DNA of 64,000 bases, taken from assembly GCF_947489035.1 (NCBI RefSeq), contig NZ_CANLCI010000007.1:1-64000 (forward strand), given 5' to 3'. This document shows, piece by piece, positions 1-8,952 of this stretch (position 1 is its first letter; each line of letters opens with the position of its first letter). The position numbers and the translations under genes are program-made. Below the pieces are notes generated by a model. That model worked only from the letters and a program-made list of their open reading frames with translations. It was not told the DNA's origin and did no database searches. This DNA is from an uncultured Ferrimonas sp. Lineage in GTDB: Bacteria > Pseudomonadota > Gammaproteobacteria > Enterobacterales > Shewanellaceae.

Positions 1-108
1 TGTTGGGACTGGCCGTCTTGTTGGGACTGGCCGTCTTGTTGGGACTGGCCGTCTTGTTGGGACTGGCCGTCTTGTTGAGACTGGCCCTCTTGTTGGGACT
101 GCCCTTCT
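1..108 (-). repeat. 18-bp in-frame tandem repeat encoding (D/E)GQSQQ
   Basis: Six consecutive 18-bp units (unit on the plus strand TGTTGGGACTGGCCGTCT) are visible, the first four identical and the last two diverged. The unit length is a multiple of three, so copy-number change would keep the VWA-TPR reading frame and only lengthen a Gln-rich linker after the TPR domain. The array may continue to the left of the window. Confidence 0.95.
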
Positions 109-1454
109 TGCTGCTGTTGCAGCTGCTCCAATAGCTGCTTATTGCCACTGGCACCGGGGTGATCCGGCTGCTGTTCTAGCACCTGTTCAAACCGCTTCAG
201 GGCTTCATCAAGTTGGCCTAATTGCGCCAGTGCATTGCCTTGGTTGTAGAGGCCATCAATGCCGTCTACTTGATTAAAGGCATCCAGCGCTTGTTGGTAA
301 TTGCCCGCCCGATAATGGGCGCTGCCTTGCCAAGCGGGATCGGTGAAGGCTTCAGCGGCTTGCTGATATTGCTGCTGTTGAAACAGTTGCTGGCCTTGCT
401 GATCGCCGGTTAACCAGGGGCCGGCGTTGGCCGGTTGCGGTTGCAGCAGCAAGAGCGGCGCGAACGCCAGTAGGGCGTGACGCCGCAGCGCCAATGCCAG
501 CAGCGGCAACATCAACACAATCAGATAGCCGCCAACGTCTTGCCAGAGAGCGTGACTTTGGTTTTGTTGCCCCGGATTGGCTTGTTCGTTGCCGCTTAGG
601 CGGGGCAATAACCGTTGCAGATCGTCGCCATTGGCCTGATAGGGGATCAGCTGCCCGCCAGAAGCACTGGCAATTTTGGCCAAAGCGGAATAGTTGGTTT
701 GCGCTAAGGCCACGCTGCCGTCGAGAGCTCGGATCAGTTCACCGTTTGGCTTGGCCATGGGCGCGCCTTCGGCACTGCCGATAGCAAGCACCTGAATCGC
801 CCAAGGTTGCTGGCGGGCGATCTCCATGCTGGCTGGCAGGTATTCTGGTAACACATCATCGGTGATCAGAATGATTTCGCCACTTTGGTGGCCAGCGTCG
901 TGCAGCAACTGACCGGCTTGTTCAAGGGCTTTGGGCAGGTTTGAACCCAGCACCGGCATGATCTCTGGGCCAAGGGCTGGCAGCATGTTGGCGATGGTGC
1001 TGCGATCGCTGGTCAGCGGCGCCAACGCAAACGCATCGCCGGCATAAGCAACCAGGCCAATTTCGCCTTCATCCAGCAGCGTTAGCAGATCCTGTGCTTT
1101 ATAACGGGCGTGGGCGATGCGGTTGGGTTTGAGATCCGTTGCCCACATGGAGGCGGACAGATCCAGCACCAGCACTCGCCCTTGTTGTAATTGAAACAGC
1201 GGCACTGGCTGCTTTTCCCACGTGGGGCCGGTCAGCGCAACAATCATCAACAATAAGGCGCTCAGTGGCCACGCCAACCGAGCCACGGGGGCATCGCCAC
1301 TTTGGTTATACAACATCGCGCGTTGCAGGTGCGATGGGATCAATTGGGTGAGTTGCCGACCTTGTTGCTGTTGGCGTTTCATCAGCCAATACAGCGGCGG
1401 TAAGAGCACCAGCAGCCACAGGGCAAGTGGTCGCAATAAGTGAAAATCAGCCAA
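1..1454 (-). CDS. VWA-TPR membrane protein, BatB/BatC-like (partial, C-terminus outside window)
   Basis: Last visible gene of the MoxR/Bat operon; it runs off the left edge, so the C-terminus is missing. An N-terminal membrane helix (about residues 5-24) is followed by a second helix, a von Willebrand A domain with a MIDAS motif DLSAS, a third helix near residue 320, and a TPR-like region with NYQQALDAFN and YNQGNALAQLG. The visible end is Gln/Gly-rich tandem repeats. I chose the TTG start at 1454: it has GGGGAGG four bases upstream, gives the family-like opening MADFHLLRP, and overlaps the stop of the preceding VWA gene by 8 bp. Internal ATG at 1380 is the alternative but would cut the first helix. 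Family knowledge: Bat proteins sit in the inner membrane with VWA and TPR parts in the periplasm; the exact role is unknown. Confidence 0.85.
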   Translation of the reverse strand, partial: MADFHLLRPLALWLLVLLPPLYWLMKRQQQQGRQLTQLIPSHLQRAMLYNQSGDAPVARLAWPLSALLLMIVALTGPTWEKQPVPLFQLQQGRVLVLDLSASMWATDLKPNRIAHARYKAQDLLTLLDEGEIGLVAYAGDAFALAPLTSDRSTIANMLPALGPEIMPVLGSNLPKALEQAGQLLHDAGHQSGEIILITDDVLPEYLPASMEIARQQPWAIQVLAIGSAEGAPMAKPNGELIRALDGSVALAQTNYSALAKIASASGGQLIPYQANGDDLQRLLPRLSGNEQANPGQQNQSHALWQDVGGYLIVLMLPLLALALRRHALLAFAPLLLLQPQPANAGPWLTGDQQGQQLFQQQQYQQAAEAFTDPAWQGSAHYRAGNYQQALDAFNQVDGIDGLYNQGNALAQLGQLDEALKRFEQVLEQQPDHPGASGNKQLLEQLQQQQEGQSQQEGQSQQDGQSQQDGQSQQDGQSQQDGQSQ

Positions 1455-2415
1455 AACGCCTCCCCGCGGCAGACAGCATCAGCAGCAACAGTGCTGGCAT
1501 CAGTAGATATGGGTACAACTCGGTTTGTGGCCGCCATTTACTTTGCTCGCGTTCAACCGGTTCGAGTTGATCAATGGCAAGGTAGATCTGTTCCAATTGA
1601 TCGGTTGAGCGAGCGCGGAAGTATTGGCCACCGGTCGATTCACTGAGCCGTTTAAAGGTGGCTTCGGCGGCGTCCAGTTCTTGTGATGGGTTAATGGTGC
1701 GACTGCCAAAGAAACGCCGCTGCTGTACTTCGCTGGCGCCGACGCCAATGGTGTACAGCTTTACTCCGGCTTGTTTGGCCAATTGCACCGCTTGTTCTGG
1801 GGTAAATTGGCCGGTGGAGTTCTCGCCATCGGTTAACAGCACCAGCACTCGGCTGCTTTGGGGCAGTTGTTCAAACCGCTTGGTGGCTAAGGCGATGGCA
1901 TTGCCGATGGCGGTTTGGCGACCAACCAAGCCAAGTTCCGCTTCTTGTAAGAAGCGGCGCACGGTGTTGCGATCAAAGGTGAGCGGGGCTTGCAGGTAGG
2001 CGTCGTCGGCAAACAGGATCAAGCCAAGGCGGTCGCCGTCGCGCCGCTGGATAAAGTCACCCACCACGCTGCGAACCATGGTAAAGCGATCCACCAACTG
2101 ACCTTGTAACTGCATATCTTCCAGCTGCATTGAGCCGGACAGATCCACCGCGATCATCAGATCGCGCCCTTCGCGTTTAAGCGCAACAGGCTCGCCCAGC
2201 CACAGTGGCCGAGTGCTGGCGAGTACCGCTAAAACCCAGATCAGCAGGGCCACCAGATACCACCCCGAGTGTGGTTTGGCTGTGCTCGCCAGGGGCAACT
2301 GCTGGCTTAACAGCCCCGGTAACCGCAGTGCCGCTGGCGGCGCCTTGGGCTGGCGTGGCAGTAACCACGGCAGCGGCAACAGCAGCAACAGCCACGGCCA
2401 ATGCAAACTAAGCAT
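1447..2415 (-). CDS. VWA-domain membrane protein, BatA-like
   Basis: A 322-residue protein of the Aerotolerance/BatA family. Helix 1 lies at residues 3-20, helix 2 around 55-75, then a VWA domain starting DLMIAVDLSGSM (intact DxSxS MIDAS motif) with a later LTDGENSTG segment, and a final helix near the C-terminus. The open frame extends upstream to 2511, but ATG at 2415 is preferred because it follows an AAGGGGGC ribosome site and starts directly with the hydrophobic LSLHWPWLLLLLP segment. It overlaps the DUF4381 stop by 8 bp and the next VWA gene by 8 bp, so the operon is translationally coupled. Likely inner-membrane with a periplasmic metal-binding domain. Confidence 0.88.
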   Translation of the reverse strand: MLSLHWPWLLLLLPLPWLLPRQPKAPPAALRLPGLLSQQLPLASTAKPHSGWYLVALLIWVLAVLASTRPLWLGEPVALKREGRDLMIAVDLSGSMQLEDMQLQGQLVDRFTMVRSVVGDFIQRRDGDRLGLILFADDAYLQAPLTFDRNTVRRFLQEAELGLVGRQTAIGNAIALATKRFEQLPQSSRVLVLLTDGENSTGQFTPEQAVQLAKQAGVKLYTIGVGASEVQQRRFFGSRTINPSQELDAAEATFKRLSESTGGQYFRARSTDQLEQIYLAIDQLEPVEREQSKWRPQTELYPYLLMPALLLLMLSAAGRRFG

Positions 2416-2854
2416 GGTGGCCCCCTTGGGCGATCTGTTTGATGGCAGCGCGGGCGGCTTGGCGTAGGGCTTCACCGCCGTGTTGGCTTTCCGCCTGATA
2501 GGGGTTGCCAAGCAGGGCTGACCAATCCGCGCGGTGCAGTTGATTCAGTTGCTGGTGCCACTGCTGTGAATGCAGTGCCGCGGTGTGTTGGCGCTGACCA
2601 TAGGCGGCGAGGGTTTGTTTCAGCAGTTCGCTGATCTGCTGGCCAAATTGCGCTTGGCTGCTGTCGAGCTGCTGCAGCTGTTGTTGGGCAAGCACAGCAA
2701 AGCGGTTGCGCTGACGCTGGCGTTGCCAGTACCAACCAAGGGCGATAAAGCCGGCTAAAGCGCAGCAAAGTAGCAGCCACCAGCCCCACGCCCAAGGAAA
2801 GGCAGTGACGGCGGCGGGCAGGGTAATGTCTTGCAGTTGTTGTAACGGATTCAT
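2408..2854 (-). CDS. DUF4381 domain-containing membrane protein
   Basis: A 148-residue protein. A short N-terminal part (MNPLQQLQDITLP) leads into one strong membrane helix (about residues 21-41), then a Gln-rich cytoplasmic or periplasmic region with the WSALLGNPYQ segment typical of DUF4381 proteins in MoxR/Bat operons. ATG at 2854 overlaps the DUF58 stop in an ATGA arrangement. The longer frame to 2965 is just readthrough over DUF58 and is not used. No enzymatic motif is visible; the family is known only by its constant association with MoxR, DUF58 and VWA genes. Confidence 0.82.
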   Translation of the reverse strand: MNPLQQLQDITLPAAVTAFPWAWGWWLLLCCALAGFIALGWYWQRQRQRNRFAVLAQQQLQQLDSSQAQFGQQISELLKQTLAAYGQRQHTAALHSQQWHQQLNQLHRADWSALLGNPYQAESQHGGEALRQAARAAIKQIAQGGHHA

Positions 2855-3759
2855 AGCCACAGTTGCTGCCACTGTTGCTCTAAGGGCAGGGCAGCGCTGA
2901 TCTCGGTAAACGGAAGTTGATGTTGACGGCCAAAACGTTCGGCCTGTTGCTGTGCTTGATGCCATCGCTGGGCCAGCTGTTGGCTGCCGTGGGGATCAAG
3001 CCAGCGGTTGTTGTTGTCTTGCGGCAATCGGACGGGCACGGCGTGGCGCTGCTGCGCTAACTGCTGAAACAGCGGATCGGTGATGCAGAACAAGCGCACT
3101 TGCACGTGTTTACGCAGCTGCCGAATGCGGTTGATGGCGGCGTCATTCAGCCCCAATGGGTTGGTGATGATTACCACCTGACTGCCAGGACGCGCCAACC
3201 GCTGCAAGCGTTCTAGGGCGTGCAGCCAGTAGTCGCTGTTGCCTTGGCTGGGTTGCTGCAGCTCCACCATCGCTTCAAGCAGTGGCAACAACCCCGCTCG
3301 ACGTGCCTTGGGCTTTAGTTCGCGGTGTTGTTGTTCGTTGGCGATGACGCCACCTAAGCGATCCCCTTGGCTGCTGGCGTGCCAGCCGATGGTGGCGGCC
3401 AAATGCGCCGCTTGCACCGCTTGCAGCACCAGCTTAGAACCCAATTGCATGGTGCTGCCTAAATCGACGCACAGCAGCAGCGGCTGCTCGCGTTCATCGC
3501 GAAACAGTTTGGTGTGGGCCTTGCCGGTGCGGGCGGTTACGCGCCAATCGATGGTGCGAACGTCGTCGCCATATTGATAGGCGCGCACTTCCGCAAACTC
3601 CATCCCACGGCCTTTAAGGCGCGATAAGCGTTCACCGGCTTGGGCGGCACGGGCGTTGCCAGTATGGTGGCTGCGAACCAAGGTTTGGTGCTCTGCGCGG
3701 GCGATCAGTTCTTTTAAGTTCAGGGCAACGCCGTTGCCGTGACGAGGCAAAGCCAGCAT
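2851..3759 (-). CDS. DUF58 domain-containing protein
   Basis: A 302-residue DUF58 protein. The diagnostic block GRGMEFAEVRAYQYGDDVR followed by TIDWRVTARTG lies around residues 50-80, followed by a VWA-like fold. Where VWA proteins have the MIDAS motif DxSxS this one has DLGST, so metal binding may be altered. No membrane helix was noticed, in contrast to the two VWA proteins downstream. It starts directly after the MoxR stop codon and ends in a 4-bp ATGA overlap with DUF4381. DUF58 proteins are partners of MoxR ATPases in complexes thought to mature or insert metals into client proteins; the client here is not identifiable from the window. Confidence 0.88.
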   Translation of the reverse strand: MLALPRHGNGVALNLKELIARAEHQTLVRSHHTGNARAAQAGERLSRLKGRGMEFAEVRAYQYGDDVRTIDWRVTARTGKAHTKLFRDEREQPLLLCVDLGSTMQLGSKLVLQAVQAAHLAATIGWHASSQGDRLGGVIANEQQHRELKPKARRAGLLPLLEAMVELQQPSQGNSDYWLHALERLQRLARPGSQVVIITNPLGLNDAAINRIRQLRKHVQVRLFCITDPLFQQLAQQRHAVPVRLPQDNNNRWLDPHGSQQLAQRWHQAQQQAERFGRQHQLPFTEISAALPLEQQWQQLWL

Positions 3760-4716
3760 CTATGGCACCGCCACCAGTTTCAGTAGGCGGGCAATGACTT
3801 GGTCTTTGCTGATCCCTTCGGCTTCCGCTTGATAGCTAAGCAAAATACGGTGGCGTAGCACATTTGGTGCGACCGCTTGGATGTCTTCTGGGGCAACGTA
3901 ATCGCGGCCGTGGATCCAAGCGCGGGCACGGGCGCAGCGCTCTAGGGCGATGCTGGCTCGCGGGCTAACGCCCCACTGCAGCCATTGTCCCAGTTGTTCA
4001 TCTAACTGCGCCGGGCGGCGAGTGGCCATGGTGAGTGCCACGATGTAGTGCTCTAACTGCGGCGCTAAGTACAGCTTCAGCGCCGCGCCACGGGCAGCAA
4101 ACAGTTCCGCTTCGGTGAGCGGCTGTGGCCGGGTTAAGGCTTCGTGCTGGGCTTCATTGCGGGACAACGCCAAAATTTGCAGCTCGGTGTCTGCATCGGG
4201 GTAATCCAGCGAGAGGTGCAGCAAAAAGCGATCCAGCTGCGCTTCGGGCAGTGGGTAGGTGCCTTCGTTTTCAATCGGGTTTTGGGTGGCCATCACCAAA
4301 AACAGTTTTGGCAGTGGGTAGCTGGTTTTGCCTACGGTGATCTGGCCTTCTGCCATCGCTTCAAGCAGCGCCGATTGCACCTTAGCGGGGGCACGGTTGA
4401 TCTCATCCGCCAAGATGAGGTTATGAAACAGCGGCCCGGTTTGAAATTCAAACTGGCCGGTTTCTTGGCGAAAAATATCGGTGCCGGTGAGATCCGCTGG
4501 CAGCAGATCGGGGGTGAACTGAATGCGGTGAAAATCTCCTTCGATGCAATCGGCTAAGGCTTTTACCGCTCGGGTTTTGGCTAAGCCCGGTGGCCCCTCG
4601 ACCAAAAGGTGGCCATCGGCGAAGAGGGCAATCAATAACCCTTCCACTAAGTTGGGCTGACCGATCACCATCTGTTGTAGGTATTGTTGGATTTGATTGA
4701 GGCGTTGCGGTTGCAT
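3760..4716 (-). CDS. MoxR family AAA+ ATPase
   Basis: First gene of the five-gene MoxR/Bat operon; 318 residues, normal for the family. The Walker A motif GPPGLAKT is at residues 41-48, Walker B LILADEINRAP near 100, and the sensor segment MATQNPIENEGTYPLPEAQLDRF is intact. The C-terminal lid has SPRASIAL and HRILLSYQAE. ATG at 4716 follows AACAAGAGAGAA. MoxR proteins are chaperone-like ATPases that act with VWA-domain partners; here four such partners or associates follow without gaps, strongly suggesting one complex at the inner membrane. Confidence 0.93.
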   Translation of the reverse strand: MQPQRLNQIQQYLQQMVIGQPNLVEGLLIALFADGHLLVEGPPGLAKTRAVKALADCIEGDFHRIQFTPDLLPADLTGTDIFRQETGQFEFQTGPLFHNLILADEINRAPAKVQSALLEAMAEGQITVGKTSYPLPKLFLVMATQNPIENEGTYPLPEAQLDRFLLHLSLDYPDADTELQILALSRNEAQHEALTRPQPLTEAELFAARGAALKLYLAPQLEHYIVALTMATRRPAQLDEQLGQWLQWGVSPRASIALERCARARAWIHGRDYVAPEDIQAVAPNVLRHRILLSYQAEAEGISKDQVIARLLKLVAVP

Positions 4717-4775
4717 CGGTTCTCTCTTGTTGATGATTATCTGTGGCGGTGCGTGCCGCCTATTTTAAACAAATG

Positions 4776-5117
4776 CTATTGAAAGTACTGCAATATTCGT
4801 TCGCCAAGCAAGTAAGGTGCGGCACTGGCAAAAGGCAGTAATGAGGCCAGTACCACCTTGCTGCTATGGGCACCGGCGCGGTTAAGGTGCAGGCTGTAAA
4901 ACAGGCCATAAGCGAAGATCAGCGGGTACAGCAGCAGAGTTAGACTGATGTAGTAGCGAATTAGTGCCATTGGCAGCTCAACAAATTGTTTTGGCAGGCT
5001 AAAGTCGACGTAATGAAAGCCCATCATCCAGAACAGCATCTGCATCCCCAGCGGCACATAGAGCAGGGCGATCCAAACAGAGAGGGGTTTACGGCGGTGA
5101 TCGGCTAGGGCTTTCAT
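4776..5117 (-). CDS. small membrane protein of unknown function
   Basis: A 113-residue protein that I do not recognise. Three hydrophobic segments are visible, around residues 14-34, 54-76 and 88-105, with positively charged ends (MKALADHRRKP at the start). It lies 59 bp upstream of moxR on the same strand, so it may be the first gene of that operon or have its own promoter in the 160-bp gap shared with fadI. The coding frame is clean and codon use resembles its neighbours. No function can be assigned. Confidence 0.7.
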   Translation of the reverse strand: MKALADHRRKPLSVWIALLYVPLGMQMLFWMMGFHYVDFSLPKQFVELPMALIRYYISLTLLLYPLIFAYGLFYSLHLNRAGAHSSKVVLASLLPFASAAPYLLGERILQYFQ

Positions 5118-5223
5118 CCTGAACAGCGGTTCCTTTGATGGCGAGTTGATTTGGCTTTTTCAGGCTCAAATTTACACAACTGTTTAAAACCGAAGCAACA
5201 GAAGTTAGTATTGGATCACATTT

Positions 5224-5240
5224 AACTGGTCAGACCTCGA
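5224..5240 (+). promoter_or_regulatory. FadR-like operator upstream of fadI
   Basis: The 17 bases AACTGGTCAGACCTCGA match the gammaproteobacterial FadR consensus AACTGGTCNGACCAGTT through the first 13 positions and diverge only in the last four. The site ends 39 bp before the fadI start, a position suited to repression that is relieved by long-chain acyl-CoA. Confidence 0.7.
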
Positions 5241-5279
5241 TTTGATCACGTGCAGATTGTTGGATGAAGAGGGAACAGA

Positions 5280-6584
5280 ATGAGGCAACAATTGAAAACG
5301 GCTGCGGGCGATAGGATCGCGATTGTGGCTGGCTTACGAACGCCATTTGCCCGTCAGGCAACGGCATTTCACGGGGTATCAGCGCTGGATATGGGCAAGA
5401 TGGTGGTTTCTGAACTGCTGACGCGCCATGAAATTGATCCGGCCATTGTTGATCAGGTGGTGTATGGCCAAGTGGTGCAGATGCCCGCCGCGCCGAACAT
5501 CGCCCGTGAAATTGTGCTGGGTACTGGCATGTCGGTAAGCACCGACGCTTATTCTGTTAGTCGCGCTTGCGCTACGTCGTTCCAATCTACCGTTAATGTG
5601 GCGGAGTCGATCATGGCTGGCAGCGTTGAGGTTGGGATCGCTGGCGGAGCGGACTCCTCTTCTGTACTGCCTATTGGGGTAAGTAAACGCTTAGCTCATG
5701 CCTTGGTGGATCTGTCTAAAGCAAAAAGCTTGGGCCAGCGCGCGTCCATTATTTCCCGTTTGAAACTGCGAGATCTGGCGCCGGTGCCACCGGCGGTTGC
5801 TGAATTCTCTACCGGCCTATCGATGGGCGAAACCGCCGAGCAGATGGCGAAGAGCCACGGCATTAGCCGCCAAGCGCAGGATGAATTGACGCTGCGTTCG
5901 CATCAGTTAGCCCATCAAACTTGGGAATCTGGGGTGTTGGCGCAAGAGGTGATGACCTGCCATGTGCCGCCATATAAGCAGTACATTGAGCGTGATAACA
6001 ACGTTCGTGACAACATTAAGCTGGAGAAGCTGGCGAAATTGAAGCCGGTGTTTGATCGCAAACACGGTACGGTGTCTGCGGCTAACTCTACCCCGCTAAC
6101 CGATGGCGCCTCTGCGTTGTTGCTGATGCCAGAAAGTCGAGCTAAAGCGATGGGGTACGATCCGATCGGCTACATCAAAAGCTATGCCTTCAGTGCCATT
6201 GATGTGTGGGAAGATCTGTTGATGGGGCCATCTTACGCGACACCAATGGCGCTGGAGCGTGCTGGCATGAAGTTGAGCGATCTGGATTTGATTGAGATGC
6301 ACGAAGCCTTTGCCGCACAAGCGCTGGCCAACATGAAGATGTTTGGCAGTAAAAAGTTTGCCCAAGAGAAGCTTGGCCGCAGTGAAATTATCGGCGATAT
6401 CGACATGGCGAAGTTCAATGTAACCGGCGGCTCGCTGGCTTATGGCCACCCTTTTGCGGCCACCGGCGCACGTTTGATCACCCAGTTATGTAATGAGTTA
6501 AAACGTCGCGGTGGCGGTACCGGTTTAACCACGGCCTGTGCCGCTGGTGGCTTGGGTGCAGCGATGATCGTGGAGGTGGAGTAA
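5280..6584 (+). CDS. fadI: 3-ketoacyl-CoA thiolase FadI
   Basis: A 434-residue thiolase that performs the last step of beta-oxidation, cleaving 3-ketoacyl-CoA to acetyl-CoA and shortened acyl-CoA, as the alpha2beta2 partner of FadJ. The nucleophilic cysteine lies in SRACATSF (about residue 98), and the catalytic histidine and second cysteine are in [23 protein letters not shown] and [11 protein letters not shown]. The opening [19 protein letters not shown] is typical of FadI rather than FadA. A GAGGGAA ribosome site precedes ATG at 5280. The stop overlaps the fadJ start as TAATG. A FadR-like operator lies just upstream. Confidence 0.95.
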   Translation: MRQQLKTAAGDRIAIVAGLRTPFARQATAFHGVSALDMGKMVVSELLTRHEIDPAIVDQVVYGQVVQMPAAPNIAREIVLGTGMSVSTDAYSVSRACATSFQSTVNVAESIMAGSVEVGIAGGADSSSVLPIGVSKRLAHALVDLSKAKSLGQRASIISRLKLRDLAPVPPAVAEFSTGLSMGETAEQMAKSHGISRQAQDELTLRSHQLAHQTWESGVLAQEVMTCHVPPYKQYIERDNNVRDNIKLEKLAKLKPVFDRKHGTVSAANSTPLTDGASALLLMPESRAKAMGYDPIGYIKSYAFSAIDVWEDLLMGPSYATPMALERAGMKLSDLDLIEMHEAFAAQALANMKMFGSKKFAQEKLGRSEIIGDIDMAKFNVTGGSLAYGHPFAATGARLITQLCNELKRRGGGTGLTTACAAGGLGAAMIVEVE

Positions 6585-8710
6585 TGTCAGACAAGACTTT
6601 TAGCTGGCACAAAGATGATGACCAGATCGCGGTTATCACAATGGATGTTCCTGGCGAATCAATGAACACATTGCGCGACAGCTTCAACGATGAAGTTGTT
6701 GAAATATTGGCGCAGATTAACGCTGATAGCAGCCTAAAGGGCGCAGTTTTGGTGTCCGGCAAACCGGATTCCTTTATCGCTGGTGCCGACATTGGCATGT
6801 TGGCGGCCTGCGAAACCGCCGCGGATGCTGAAGCCATTTCTCGCACTGGTCATGGGGTTTTAGCGAAGTTTGCAGAGCTGAAGATCCCGGTGGTTGCCGC
6901 GATTCATGGCCCTTGTTTGGGGGGCGGTTTGGAGGTGGCGTTAGCCTGTGATTATCGCGTTTGTTCCGATAGCCCGAAAACCATTTTAGGGCTGCCAGAA
7001 TCGCAATTAGGGTTGCTGCCCGGTGGCGGCGGAACTCAGCGTTTACCGCAAATTGTGGGCGTAGCCAAAGGGCTAGAGTTGATGCTGGCGGGTAAGCAGT
7101 TGCGTACCAAGCAAGCGAAAAAGCTGGGCTTGGTTGAAGAGGCGGTGCCAAACAGTGTGCTGTTGATGGTGGCCAAAAAGTGGGCGCTAAAAGGCAAGCG
7201 CGGCAAGGTAACGCCCAAGTTAGCGGGGATCAGTAAAGCGTTGGAGGCCACTGCGGTGGGTCGCAATGTGATTTACGACCAAGCAGCGAAGGCGGCCTTT
7301 AAGAAAACTCAGGGTAATTATCCGGCTGTTGCCAAGATCATCGAAGCGGTGAAAATCGGCAGAGAGCAGGGGATGGAAGCGGGCCTGCAAGCGGAATCAA
7401 AAGGATTTGGCGAATTGGTGGCGTCACCAGAATCGGCGGCATTACGTTCTATCTTTTTTGCCACCACCGCCATGAAGAAAGAGACCGGCGCTGGCGATGT
7501 GCAACCGGCGAAGATCAACAAAGCGATGGTGCTGGGTGGCGGCTTAATGGGCGGTGGTATTGCCTCTGTTACTGCGCTGAAGGCCAAGGTACCAGCGCGG
7601 ATCAAAGACATTGCGGAGCCCGGCCTGCAGAACGCGTTGGCTTACACCTATAAGCAGGTGGATCAGCGTGTTAAGCGCAAGCAGATCAGTGCGGCACAGC
7701 GTGATAAGCAGATGAGTTTGCTGTCGACCACCACCCAATACGATGGGGTCAGCGATGTCGATATCGTGGTGGAAGCGGTATTCGAAGATCTGAAGTTGAA
7801 GCATCAGATGGTGAAAGACGTGGAAGCTAACTGCGCTGAGCACACCATTTTTGCTTCCAATACTTCATCGTTGCCAATTGGCCAGATCGCGGCGGCGGCG
7901 GCACGCCCAGAAAATGTCATCGGTCTGCACTACTTTTCTCCCGTTGAAAAAATGCCGTTGGTTGAAGTGATTGCTCACGACAAGACTTCACCGCAAACCA
8001 TTGCTACTACGGTTGAATTTGCCAAAAAGCAGGGGAAAACGCCGATTGTGGTACAGGATGGTGCCGGTTTTTATGTGAACCGGATCTTGGCGTTGTACAT
8101 GAATGAAGCGGCAAATCTGGTGCTGGAAGGCGAACCAATCGAAAAATTAGATAAAGCATTGGTGAAATTTGGCTTTCCAGTGGGGCCAGTAACCCTACTT
8201 GATGAGGTGGGCATTGATGTAGGTGCCAAAATTGCGCCGATTTTGCTGAATGAACTGGGCCATCGCTTCGAAGCTCCGAGTGCGTTTGACAAGTTATTGG
8301 CTGATGATCGCAAAGGAAAAAAGAATGGCCGTGGTTTTTATCAGTTTAACGCCAAGAAAAAAGGCGCCAAACCGGTAGATGAGTCGGTTTATCAAGTACT
8401 GGGAGTGACTCCAGACGGGAAGTTGTCAGCGGAGCAGCTGGCAGAACGCTGTACCGTGCAGATGTTAAACGAAGCCGTGCGCTGTTTAGAGGAGGGGATC
8501 ATCGCTTCAGCTCGTGATGGTGATATCGGTGCCATCTTTGGGATCGGTTTCCCGCCGTTCTTAGGTGGGCCTTTCCGTTACATCGACAGCCTTGGCGCCG
8601 ACAGCTTGGTGGCAACTCTGCGCAAGTACCAACAGCGCTTTGGTGAACGTTTTGAGCCATGCGACAAGCTGGTGGCAATGGCGGAAAGCGGCGAACGCTT
8701 CCATCGCTGA
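6584..8710 (+). CDS. fadJ: trifunctional fatty acid oxidation alpha subunit FadJ
   Basis: A 708-residue fusion of enoyl-CoA hydratase (N-terminal crotonase domain, residues about 1-190) and 3-hydroxyacyl-CoA dehydrogenase (about 310-700). Crotonase motifs FIAGADIGML and HGPCLGGGLEVALACDYR and the catalytic glutamate region LGLPESQLGLLPGGGGTQRL are intact. The NAD-binding loop GGGLMGGGIA is followed by SNTSSLPI and GLHYFSPVEKMPLVEV with the dehydrogenase histidine. It forms a complex with FadI, whose stop codon overlaps its start by one base. A strong terminator follows at 8749. Confidence 0.95.
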   Translation: MSDKTFSWHKDDDQIAVITMDVPGESMNTLRDSFNDEVVEILAQINADSSLKGAVLVSGKPDSFIAGADIGMLAACETAADAEAISRTGHGVLAKFAELKIPVVAAIHGPCLGGGLEVALACDYRVCSDSPKTILGLPESQLGLLPGGGGTQRLPQIVGVAKGLELMLAGKQLRTKQAKKLGLVEEAVPNSVLLMVAKKWALKGKRGKVTPKLAGISKALEATAVGRNVIYDQAAKAAFKKTQGNYPAVAKIIEAVKIGREQGMEAGLQAESKGFGELVASPESAALRSIFFATTAMKKETGAGDVQPAKINKAMVLGGGLMGGGIASVTALKAKVPARIKDIAEPGLQNALAYTYKQVDQRVKRKQISAAQRDKQMSLLSTTTQYDGVSDVDIVVEAVFEDLKLKHQMVKDVEANCAEHTIFASNTSSLPIGQIAAAAARPENVIGLHYFSPVEKMPLVEVIAHDKTSPQTIATTVEFAKKQGKTPIVVQDGAGFYVNRILALYMNEAANLVLEGEPIEKLDKALVKFGFPVGPVTLLDEVGIDVGAKIAPILLNELGHRFEAPSAFDKLLADDRKGKKNGRGFYQFNAKKKGAKPVDESVYQVLGVTPDGKLSAEQLAERCTVQMLNEAVRCLEEGIIASARDGDIGAIFGIGFPPFLGGPFRYIDSLGADSLVATLRKYQQRFGERFEPCDKLVAMAESGERFHR

Positions 8711-8748
8711 AGCCCTGAGTTAAGAGCTCAGTATCCAGTAATCTAGCA

Positions 8749-8772
8749 GGAGCCCCAAGGGGCTCCTTTTTT
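8749..8772 (+). terminator. Rho-independent terminator of fadIJ
   Basis: GGAGCCCC, a two-base AA loop closed by GG-rich pairing, GGGGCTCC, then six T. It lies 39 bp after the fadJ stop. Confidence 0.92.
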
Positions 8773-8900
8773 GATTGTGTGTAGCGGAGCAGCGGGAGCC
8801 ATGGAGCGGTTGTGGCTATCGGGATCTGGAGGCGGAGGTTGCTTGTTGACGCTAAGTGCAGTGTTTCAAGCGGAAAATGACAAATAGCCAGATGCAGCAA

Positions 8901-8923
8901 AGCCAGCGTATTACGCTGGCTTT
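8901..8923 (-). terminator. inverted repeat, probable terminator of the repeat-protein operon
   Basis: AGCCAGCG and CGCTGGCT arms around TATTA, flanked by AAA and TTT so it could work in both directions. It lies about 30 bp beyond the stop of the 37-aa ORF on the minus strand. The T-run is short. Confidence 0.5.
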
Positions 8924-8952
8924 GTGCTATTGGATGTTGTGAAGCTAAGGGG

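Noticed and set aside
494..1646. Plus-strand frames opposite the VWA genes
   Set aside because: They are shadows of the minus-strand VWA-TPR gene, which is open to the window edge and has clear domains.
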